Made by a program: the position numbers and the translations under genes | Shown: positions 1-8,760 of the stretch, one piece after another | Numbering within the stretch: position 1 is the first letter of the stretch | How the letters are laid out: each line of letters opens with the position of its first letter | Source of the DNA: Bactrocera neohumeralis | Lineage: Eukaryota; Arthropoda; Insecta; Diptera; Tephritidae | Direction: 5' to 3' | NCBI RefSeq assembly: GCF_024586455.1 | Contig: NC_065923.1 | Span: forward strand, 51,344,264-51,408,263 | Length of the DNA stretch: 64,000 nucleotides | Notes under the pieces: generated by a model | What the model was told of the DNA's origin: nothing | What the model saw: the letters and a program-made list of their open reading frames with translations, nothing else | Databases searched by the model: none

Positions 1-300
1 GGTTTCAAGATCGGAGCATACTCTTGTAGGACCCAAAATGGTGATCTAGTGGCTGATGTTCAGAGCATAAGTTATAGAGGCAGTGAAAGTGTAAAATTCA
101 GAGATGGCGAACCCGATTCTCCAATCGACGATGATGAAATAGATGTTCTATTACCCGACCAGGATGAGGTTCGATTAGCCTGAAGGACAACAAAACGGTA
201 GGAGCCGATGGATTACCGGCCGAGCTTATGGTTTTCCCAAACCCCAAAAAGGGGGACCCCATAATCTGCGACAATTATCGTGGGATAGGCCTTTTAATAT
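1..300 (+). pseudogene. RTE-clade non-LTR retrotransposon fragment (reverse-transcriptase N-terminal part)
   Basis: Frame 1 reads GFKIGAYSCRTQNGDLVADV, which matches the linker just before the RT domain of RTE-type LINEs; the same motif GFKTGAYS ends the reading frame of another RTE copy near 27,450. After a stop at about 181 and a frame change come KTVGADGLPAEL and then KKGDPIICDNYRGIGLL, conserved RT motifs. The bases between these motifs in an intact element are missing, so this copy is internally deleted, frameshifted and cut off by the window edge. It ends where the foldback element begins at 302. Family assignment is firm; the copy is dead. Confidence 0.8.
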
Positions 301-301
301 G

Positions 302-822
302 TTAAGCTTAGTACGCAGCTCTCAAGAAACGTAAAAACTTCATATAAAAAAACGCTTAAGAAACGGTCAAGATACTTTCCTGCGACAAACTTACTTGTGC
401 TAGTACGCAGCTCTCAAGAAATCTAGTACCAATTTTTGATACTTTTTTTCAGTAAAATGTGAATATGGCAAACCTTGTTTTGCGAAGAAACATCAAATCA
501 ACAATTGTTTCTTGAAGGAAATTCGAAGTAATCGTCAAATTCATCCTAAATTAGTTGAAATCATTATTATGAAGTATATTCCATTTTGAAATGTTATATA
601 AAACCTACCAATCATCAACAACATTTCTTAAATCTCAATGAAAATATTTATGTTACCATGTACATACACACATACATATTACGCACAAAGTTTGTTTTCT
701 TTGTTTATTCTCTCTTGCTCTTCTAATGTAGATCATTCACAATGCGTAACCAGCTGTCAAAATTACTTGAGAAATAATGTATTTTATTTCTTGAGCAATT
801 ACTTGAGAGCTGCGTACCATCC
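302..822 (+). repeat. Left arm of the foldback element
   Basis: Pairs with 1289-1809. The arm is itself bounded by the inverted motif GTACGCAGCTCTCAAG (outer end near 311) and CTTGAGAGCTGCGTAC (inner end near 802-817), so it could be a roughly 510-bp MITE in its own right. Confidence 0.88.
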
Positions 823-990
823 TTTACTTAGCAAAGCTAAAGAATGAAACTCTGAATTAATTGTAGTTTTTGCTTTCATCCACGTTTCTTTAAGGCTTCT
901 ACGAACAGTTTCGTTACAGACTTTATTATTTAGTGCCGTGTCTCTAAAATAACTTTGTTGACTTCTACCACATTTTCTACGCTTCCCGAA
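823..990 (-). pseudogene. Possible Tc1/mariner-type transposase helix-turn-helix remnant in the foldback spacer
   Basis: The minus strand has a 56-codon open stretch beginning FGKRRKCGRSQQ and containing NETVRRSLKETWMKAKT. A basic GR-type linker followed by a TVRR-L-E recognition helix recalls the paired HTH of Tc1/mariner transposases. No catalytic residues are visible and the rest of the spacer is not readable, so this is a suggestion only. If right, it would mean the foldback derives from a Tc1/mariner-like parent. Confidence 0.35.
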
Positions 991-1288
991 AATATTAATC
1001 GTTTTAAGAATCTAAAACTATTGTGGCTCACTCTATGTATATAGTGTACTTTAACAGATCGAATCTGCAAAAAAATTAAATATATAATAGAACAAAGAAA
1101 ATTAGACCAATATTTTTGAGTCTTCTGAAACGCTGTTCTTTAATGTAAAGAGAGAGAAAAAACTTTATTGAAAACCAACCGAATTTGTAGCTGGATAGCA
1201 ATCTTGTAAAGAATCAGCATCCTTAAGAATTCACAAATTAAAAAAAAAATTGTGTCATTGTTTATTTTTCCGTATAATTGCATATAAT

Positions 1289-1809
1289 GGTTGGTACGCA
1301 GCTCTCAAGTAATTGCTCAAGAAATAAAATACATTATTTCTCAAGTAATTTTGACAGCTGGTTACGCATTGTGAATGATCTACATTAGAAGAGCAAGAGA
1401 GAATAAACAAAGAAAACAAACTTTGTGCGTAATATGTATGTGTGTATGTGTATGGTAACATATATATTTTCATTGAGATTTAAGAAATGTTGTTGATGAT
1501 TGGTAGGTTTTATGCAACATTTCAAAATGGAATATACTTCATAATAATGATTTCAACTAATTTAGGACGAATTTGACGATTACTTCGAATTTCCTTCAAG
1601 AAACAATTGTTGATTTGATGTTTCTTCGCAAAACAAGGTTTGCCATATTCACATTTTACTGAAAAAAAGTATCAAAAATTAGTACTAGATTTCTTGAGAG
1701 CTGCGTACTAGCACAAGTAAGTTTGTCGCAGGAAAGTATCTTGACCGTTTCTTAAGCGTTTTTTTTTATGAAGTTTTTACGTTTCTTGAGAGCTGCGTAC
1801 TAAGCTTAA
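1289..1809 (-). repeat. Right arm of the foldback element
   Basis: Inverted copy of 302-822. Differences are mostly single substitutions with no net length change, which suggests recent origin or gene conversion between the arms. Confidence 0.88.
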
Positions 1810-2641
1810 GTATGAATACCCACACTTTACGTCATTTCAATGGTAAAGTAAGATTGATTGTTTAGGCTTTGTTGAGGTTAAATGACTCACTCAATGAAAA
1901 GTGCGAGTATGCTAAGTGCGAATTATCGTCTAATCAAAGAACTAGGGATAACATGCGGAAAGCTAAATAAAACAAATATAATATGGAGCTAGTTACTAAA
2001 ATACACAAAAAAGAGAGTAGATAGAATTCATACGAATAATAAGAGTTCAATCGACCGACTAACGAGCTAATAACCGTTCGTTAGTTCCATGACTGGCCAA
2101 TCAACCTACCGATCGCTACTAACGGTCGTAACTGCATACATGGCTCACAAGTCGTTCCAACTTAATTCCATTTTTTGGAAGGGGCTACAAGGCTATAAAA
2201 ACGTTAGCCATAAAAAAACTCAAACTATTTAAGTAAAAAATATTACATACTTAGTTACGCGCTCGCAAATAGGTGCGGACATACCAAATACCGTCGAGTA
2301 TGAAGATCTACTGCGCTCACTAAAACATACGGTATACGAAAACTAACAAAATAAGATATGTTAAAAACGATAACAATTACAAAAGTATTGCACCAATTAC
2401 CCTAAAGCTGCATTCGAAATATAATTTAAGCTTTATGCGAAAGAGTTGGCATACAGGAATGGAAAAAAATATAACAAAGCGAAATGCGAAAAAACAAGTT
2501 TTCAAGCTAAGACAATTCGAAGCAAAGCTCGACGAAGAAACAATTTAACAAAAAAAAAACTGAACAAGGAAATCAGTAACCAAACAGACTACCTGACAGC
2601 CAGCCAGTGAAATATGTATATAAATCCATTTGCTTTATATA
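1810..2641. other. Non-coding stretch, nothing recognised
   Basis: Anonymous AT-rich sequence between two transposons. It does not continue the RTE fragment that lies left of the foldback, so the RTE copy was already truncated or was rearranged here. No reading frame, repeat or signal could be supported. Confidence 0.5.
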
Positions 2642-3089
2642 TACAGTCATGGACAGAGAAATAGCCGTCTTTGAGCATTTATTATTAATATAAACAGAAA
2701 ACAACTTCATTTTCTCAATTGGTATAACATAAATTGAGGAATAAGAAGTTATAAATCTGCAATTAAAATATTAGTTTTTTTTCAATAGTTCTTTTTTAAA
2801 ATATTATTGAGTTTCCAATTGCGTATTCTGATCTGAACATAGAAATACGGAATGCCGCTTAAGCGAAAATTTATTGTTTGAAATGCTATTGCTTTTAAGC
2901 ACTCGCAACGTCAGTACTTTGTAGAATGTCTACAATTTTTTAAAATTGCTTCTTCAATCTGTGTCCAAAGTTCTTCAGCACTTTCAAATTTTAACTTAGT
3001 AATCTACATATTTTAAAAGGACTTTGCGTCGCCCAGGTATGAGGTACTTTCAGCGATGAGCATGCTCACATTTTAGCTGCGTGCGTTAG

Positions 3090-3400
3090 ATCATTATCTC
3101 CATAAAAATCTAATTCACAGGCATCGATTCGAAAGCGAATGGCTCCATAAAAATTTGGAGAATGTTGAGGTGTGAAAATTGGGTCATTCTACCATCTAAG
3201 TTGTTGATGTTGTGGTAAGGGTTATCCAGGTTGTCGTCGACGTCACGTAGCGGGAGGCCCAGGAAACGTGCTGTTTCGACAGGGTCGGGCCAAAGGGAAA
3301 GGAGTGTTAGATGAGTAGGGTTGGCAGGATATGCAAAGAGGTGGCATGCGGAGACTCTTTGAGTTGAAGAATTAGAATGTTGTAATTCCACCATCTATCC
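3090..3400 (-). pseudogene. jockey-clade LINE, 3' end of ORF2 (fragment nested in the Tc1-like element)
   Basis: The minus strand reads CHLFAYPANPTHLTLLSLW, then DPVETARFLGLPLRDVDDN, the cysteine-containing tail that follows the reverse transcriptase in fly jockey-type elements. Related tails occur in this window at about 39,200-39,440 and 32,500-32,620. It interrupts the Tc1-like transposase between its catalytic and C-terminal parts. Exact insertion borders and a target duplication could not be defined; the fragment probably extends from about 3036 to 3470. Confidence 0.75.
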
Positions 3401-3596
3401 CCACTAATGGTTCAAAATCGTAACAAGAAAACGCTACTACCGCCGTCCTAAACGGGCGATAAAAAAATGGTTTTCGGATCCAATTCGATTGACCTTTGTT
3501 TCATTGCTCGCAAGTACTATTTTCCAACATTTCAGGTCCTTTTCTAAATGTTCTTTAGCAAAGTTCCGCTGTGTTCTTGTTTCTTTTGGACAGCAG

Positions 3597-3663
3597 TGTT
3601 GTTGTTGTTACTGTAGTGGCAGAATTCCGGTTACGTGAAACCGACTGTCGGGGACCGGTACAT
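3597..3663 (-). mobile_element. 67-bp retroposon scrap with 10-bp target duplication
   Basis: The 10-bp sequence TTGGACAGCA occurs at 3587-3596 and again at 3664-3673. Between them lies a 67-bp insert that on the minus strand ends in repeated AAC triplets. A short extreme 3' tail with a simple-repeat end and a perfect target duplication is the signature of a heavily 5'-truncated LINE or SINE insertion. It sits inside the transposase region of the Tc1-like element, so it came later. Confidence 0.75.
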
Positions 3664-3866
3664 TGGACAGCAATGTCTTTTTTTCTCGTCCAAACAACTG
3701 TGCATCATCTACAACATACATTAAAACCTCATTTTTTTCAGCAATAATATCTCGGGAACATATAAAAGCATCAACTTTTCTTTTTCTGATGATGGTTCGT
3801 TTCTATCATTTTTTTAATTTGAATTATTTAATTTAAAAGTGCCCTATTTATTTGTCCATGACTGTA

Positions 3867-6479
3867 TATATTGTATTTACATACTTATATACGCACTGTA
3901 TTATGGTTGGTGAATATAAGTAGTTTCTATTCGTATAGCAACTGCGATGGTGACTGGCGTTGGCTTTGGGGTTTTGGTTTAAGGTTGTGCTGCATATGTA
4001 TGACCGTTTTTTATCTTTATGTTAATACATACTACTTGTACACATGTGGAGCCATTTAGATACACATACAAATATAACAAGATGTATACATACAGACAAG
4101 TACGTAGCTCTATATGCAAGTGACAAATGTATAATCAACTACCGCACTGGCAGCACACCACAATCGAAAACGAAGAATTAGAGCATGAGCATTAATAAAC
4201 AACTGTTATTATTTGAATAACGAACTCTATTTACATATATAGTTTTGAATTTTTGAATTAACTAATATGTTAAATAACAAATTTTACAAAAATGATGACC
4301 TGTCAAATTTCAAATTTATTCCCGATGTCAACTCACAGTTAGTTGTTTTATTTAAAGTTAACTCAATCTTGCCGCAATGAAGCATAGGCACATACTCCTA
4401 TATTCCTTAATAATTCCATTATAGGTGAAATCTTCGTATATAAAAAAATTGTCTGGAATCATGTAATGCCTTTAAATATTAGTTAATTTGAAATTTTTCA
4501 GACAACCAGACGGATTTGTTTCATATACCCCTTTGCGAATTTTACAAATGAGTTAATTTCCAATTTAAGAATTTTAATTAGAAATATAAAATCTGCTCGA
4601 TTAAATAAAGCAACTCTACACACAATAATTTAACGTAAAAATATATAAATTATATATATGTATAAAGATTTGATTTTTACATATTCCTTTGCTAAAAATG
4701 TCAAGAACTATTTTTTAATTTGTATATAAAACTGAAATATAGGAAACGTGTGATATTATTTGATTATGTTTGGCAATAAATAAGTATAACTCAGATTAGA
4801 ATACCCTCAACAGGTTACATATGTATGTACATATATGTATGCATTAGTTCGTATTTTTATCCATGGGTCTGGACTTCCATAGGATTGTCCCAATGGAATA
4901 GCTGAAGACCATCGAATTAATTTACAATGCAGAGCACTTATGACCCAAAATGGAGATGATAGGAACACACTGAAAAATAGGTGAGCAAGCGAAAGAAACC
5001 ACAACAAGAGCAGCCAAATTCCACTACGGAATCAAAATCTATGTGGATTCATACTATTAAGTGTATGACCAAATACCATAGACCAACTAATCGACTGACA
5101 AAACGACGAGCAAGCAATTCACTCACGTTATTCGGACTGGGTCGAATTTGCTACATATTTTCTTGTTGTTTTGAGCTGATTGCATACTTGCACAGAAGTT
5201 CCAATGAACGAACGACCATAAAAACAGACTGACGACAAATGTACGGATAGACGCCAGTTTTAATGTGTAGACGAATTGCTTTATGAATGCTGCATCGTCG
5301 TCGCACAAACAATACTTTCACTTCTTTGCGTTTTTATTTCGAACATTTTTTCTTTTTGTAATTTTATTTGTAATTCTTTTTCAGCTTGTTTTACTAGATT
5401 GCTTTTCGTTTCATATATGTACTTTACTTTGCAACGCTGTTGCTGTATAATTTTATATATATTTTTTCTTCAAATTCAGCGAATACAAATTATGTCTCGC
5501 GTATTCAACGAACGGTATAGATACCATACCAAAAGCAGCAATAACAACAAACAACACAGCAACCACAGTGCGTTTTTTTAATTTACTTTGGCTTTTTTCT
5601 GCTATATCTGCCTACAGTAATTTATAATTTTTGCCAATTCCCGATGAAAATGTAATTTTAGTATATTTTTTTGACCGATTGCATTTCATTATATATACTA
5701 CATATATACATATGTACATGCAGGTGTATTTACGTACAAAGACACACGTTTCATCTTCTCTTTCTGCTTTTTGGTGTCATTTGTTAAAATTAATATAAAT
5801 ATGTGAGCACAAGGTAAATGAATTCTTAACCCGTGAGAGCTGTGAACTCGGGGACGATAAATGCTTATCTACCACCTCCACTTCAAATAATTTATTACCA
5901 ATTATATTACGAACTATTTTAGAAATAAAAGCAGTCTAGAAATTTTAAGTATTATTTTGCGTAATGAAACTGTGGTTTAAATAATTTTTAATATTAATGT
6001 GAAAACTAAAAGAAGTAAATGTCGTACTAAATTCACCTATTTCTATCTAAGTTAAAAAAATATTTACTTTTGTAGCTTACAAAAAGCTAGGAACTTAAAA
6101 TTTCGGATGTTTTCTATTTTACACCAATATACCAGTTGAATATAAAAACATGGACAATTAAAAATACGTGAGCAACATACAATATGTATGTACATACTTA
6201 TATTATATTTAACACACAGTTCAATCTAACAAACTTTGCTTTATTATTTATACTACCGGAATCATTCCTAATTAGGGGTTAAGCGAAATTAGCTACTTCT
6301 ATAGATTATGTAATGGACTTTTATCTTTGCTTTAATAATCATCTTTAATATATTGTTTAATTATTAATTTTAACAAGCACTCTTCATTATAAAAGCGAAC
6401 GAGTATTAAATGGAAGTGCAAAAACATACATACAGAATCATTGAGATTTACTAGAACTGATCATAAGAATAGGGATTTA
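3867..6479. other. AT-rich non-coding stretch
   Basis: Contains ATATGTATGTACATA-type microsatellites (for example near 4040-4110, 4640-4680, 5690-5730, 6180-6210). The open frames at 4981-5232 and 5276-5581 have ordinary AT-driven composition and no recognisable motif, so I do not call them genes. Confidence 0.5.
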
Positions 6480-7240
6480 TTTCCCATTTATAACGAATTT
6501 TATAGTTCTATTTTTACCTTTTATATCCACTAAAACCTCCCTAACTCGTTTCTAACCATTTTATTTATATTAAATAGTGCAAAAATAACTTTTGTTCATT
6601 TATTGTTGTTCCTACAATAACGTATGCATTCTACCTAATAATCAGTGCTACCTTACGTTCATATTTTACAGAAGAACCTAAAGAAATAAAGAAAACAAAT
6701 AACACCCCAACGACAGGAAATATATAACACATTAGTTTTCCGCATAGAATTCCTTTTTGCATTGACGGCCTTCGTCTGGGCTTCAAAAAAATAACCCTCG
6801 CTCGGACCAACACCTGGGTGTGCTCAGTTTTTTTGCATTGAACTCCTTTTTGCGTTGGGGGCCTTCGGCCGCGCTTCAAAATAATAACCCTTGGTCGGGA
6901 TTTATACCGATCCAATACCGGGATTTATCAAGATAATGAGAATTCAGAAAGATTTTACATTAATCATCACACGATAATGAATTTAGTTATGACGTCATAA
7001 TCATTCTTTTTTCTTATTTTATTCCATTACAAAATATGGTAACAGTAATTTTTTGCTTGTTTACAACCATTTTCTTATTTTATGAATAAATGGATATTAA
7101 CTAAAGTTTGATATGGAATTAAAGTTATTTTTGCACTATTTAATATAAAATAAATGATTTGAAACGAATTAGTGAAGTGTTAGTGGATATAAAACTATTA
7201 AATATAAGTGTAAAATGCATTATAAATCGGAGAAACACGC
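6480..7240. mobile_element. Foldback MITE with duplicated GC-rich core
   Basis: Bases about 6515-6600 and 7110-7205 are imperfect inverted repeats: TTTTATATCCACTAA, AACTCGTTTCTAA-type sequence and ATTAAATAGTGCAAAAATAA appear in both, in opposite orientation. Weaker pairing extends outward to about 6480 and 7240. Inside, at about 6755-6900, a GC-rich module occurs twice in tandem; both copies contain GGCCTTCG followed by GCTTCAAAA and AATAACCCT. No transposase is visible, so this is non-autonomous. Confidence 0.72.
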
Positions 7241-7309
7241 ATAGATGATATTTTTGAACTATAAATGCAAATATCGCAAAAACCATAAGTCAGCGGCAAC
7301 TATATGTAC

Positions 7310-7400
7310 ATATATATATATTCTTGATCTAGAGGACCTCCTCTATCCGTACAAACCCATTTTAACCCCGAAATCGGGGGATGCTATTTTAAATCGCAGC
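7310..7400 (+). repeat. Dispersed repeat, family 'CTTGATCT-CCTCCTCTATCCG', copy 1
   Basis: TATTCTTGATCTAGAGGACC followed by TCCTCTATCCG matches copies near 51,790-51,880 (same strand), 40,113-40,190 (opposite strand) and 40,540-40,607. The copies at 40.1 and 40.6 kb form the arms of a foldback, so this may be a solo arm or fragment of the same MITE family. Confidence 0.7.
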
Positions 7401-7979
7401 CAATTTTTTTAACAATGTTTCAGAATGGTTACTGTAAATTTCAAAATCACGCTTGGGAGACAAGTTTATCTTATGAAAAATCCAATCTTTGATTTGCCAT
7501 AATAATGTATCATTAAATATTATAAACACATTCAACAAAATTCACACAACCAGTATAATGACCATATGCTTGCTCATTACAATTGAAACGGGAAATCCAT
7601 AGTTAATAAGAACTAAAAATAATATAACCTTTGAGAATTCTTTCTATATTTGCAGAATAATGATTCACAATAATTTAATTAATTTTCAGCACATTTTTAA
7701 AACTTATTGGAAATTTTGAGGCATTTGCACATTTATATATAAATATGTATATATGAAAGTAAAATGTCTGGCATATTTTCTACCCCTACTCTCACAAGGT
7801 GGTGAAATCAGCCATATCGGCTTTAATAGCAGTCCCTATACTTAGTATACCTTTTCGCTTGACTTCTAAGAATTGCCACACCCCCTAGTCAACATCCTAA
7901 TCAAAATATGTTAGAAATAAGAGATTTTTAATCCAGGATATCTATTTTCGAATTGTATTATTTTTATAGTCACAGTTAA
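7401..7979. other. Non-coding stretch, nothing recognised
   Basis: AT-rich with no supportable reading frame, repeat pair or RNA gene. Confidence 0.45.
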
Positions 7980-8290
7980 AAAGTTGAAGAATCGTGTCGA
8001 AACGAGGCAAACAAGAGACGGGCAGAAGACGACTTTGTGAGACACGAGACGACGAGCGATTTTGCACGAAACACTAGGAAACACATATGTATAAGCAGGG
8101 TGACACAAACAACTACACATACCACGACGGCACATCTGACAGCGACTACGGCGCGTTTAACGGTTGCGACTTTGACAACGACCACGACAATAAGATAAAG
8201 TCACGGAAGCAGAGACTCAAGCGGGAACGAGACGGTAGCAACATAAGCGAATACGACTACATGCAAATAACGAGCGAGCGACAACAGTAA
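7980..8290 (-). other. Possible 5' UTR or promoter-proximal block
   Basis: This block has a clearly higher GC content than its surroundings and is rich in CGA, ACG and GACGA words, unlike the nearby transposon debris. A 67-codon frame on the plus strand (8087-8290) has a hydrophilic, unrecognised product. I think the composition fits a fly 5' untranslated exon better than a protein. Neither strand nor function can be proven from sequence alone. Confidence 0.25.
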
Positions 8291-8599
8291 GAAATTATTA
8301 CGAAGAAAAAGTTTCGAAATGTATATTTTTATATATGGATAAACTTTTAATTTAATTTAACAGCGTTTTTCTGTAATTTGTTTGTCCTTAAAAACTTTAT
8401 AAAGTGCTTTTTCTCTAGAGCACACACATTTTCTCTTTACGTTTTTTCGCTGTCTTAAAAATTCACAATTTTAGAATTAATCACTACACTGTTTCATAAA
8501 CGCTAAATTTTCACTCGCAATCAAAGTTTTAATATCATTACACACCTTATTAGCTATTTACGCGAATAAAAACGCAAATTTTAAGGAATTTATGGATAT

Positions 8600-8760
8600 T
8601 TTCACAATCAAGTTCCCCAAGTCGAAATCAGAAATCACGTCATGGCTGCCACGTCCAAGCAACAATGAATCGAAAAATACTCACAGCGGCCCACTTCACT
8701 CGTTACGCTTCACTCACTCACACTAACTCGCTCGCTCGCTCGCTCGTTCAACTACTGTAG
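8600..8760 (-). promoter_or_regulatory. Candidate minus-strand promoter / 5' UTR exon with splice donor
   Basis: The plus strand shows a run of CGCTCGCT repeats at 8728-8750 (GAGCGAGC on the minus strand). About 60 bp further along the minus strand comes a good splice donor, GCT|GTGAGTATT, near 8687. The combination resembles the first non-coding exon of a fly gene with a long first intron. No downstream coding exon is recognised before the window edge, so the gene, if real, is unknown. Confidence 0.3.

Larger units (their letters stand above)
302..1809. mobile_element. Foldback DNA element with two 521-bp inverted arms
   Basis: Bases 302-822 and 1289-1809 are inverted copies of exactly equal length (521 bp) with few mismatches, around a 466-bp unique spacer. 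The outer ends are TTAAGCTTAGTACGCAGC and its complement. TTAA at both outer edges is where the symmetry stops (the next base is G on both sides, which breaks the palindrome), so a TTAA target duplication of piggyBac type is possible; a TA duplication fits as well. The motif GTACGCAGCTCTCAAG occurs three times per arm: at the outer end, near base 402, and inverted at the inner end near 802-816. Short reading frames in the arms mirror each other and are not genes. A transcript through it would form a very long hairpin. Confidence 0.9.
2644..3864 (-). mobile_element. Tc1-like DNA transposon, degraded, with nested insertions
   Basis: The ends are inverted repeats starting CAGTCATGGACA (left at 2644; right reading CCATGACTG up to 3864), each flanked by TA, the Tc1/mariner target duplication. 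The transposase ran on the minus strand. Its catalytic region survives near 3455-3565 as AKEHLEKDLKCWKIVLASNE followed by TKVNRIGS, where the family has a D/N-E-S/T-K motif. The C-terminal part survives near 2905-3010 as FESAEELWTQIEEAILKN. Stops, frameshifts and two later insertions (a jockey fragment and a 67-bp retroposon) make it inactive. Confidence 0.82.

Noticed and set aside
638..1473. Paired open frames at 638-847 (+) and 1255-1473 (-) with nearly identical products
   Set aside because: They are the same arm sequence read in mirror orientation; the product has no motif and exists only because the arms are inverted copies.
8087..8290. 67-codon plus-strand frame as a protein gene
   Set aside because: Hydrophilic low-information product, no homologous motif; composition fits a UTR or promoter-proximal block better.
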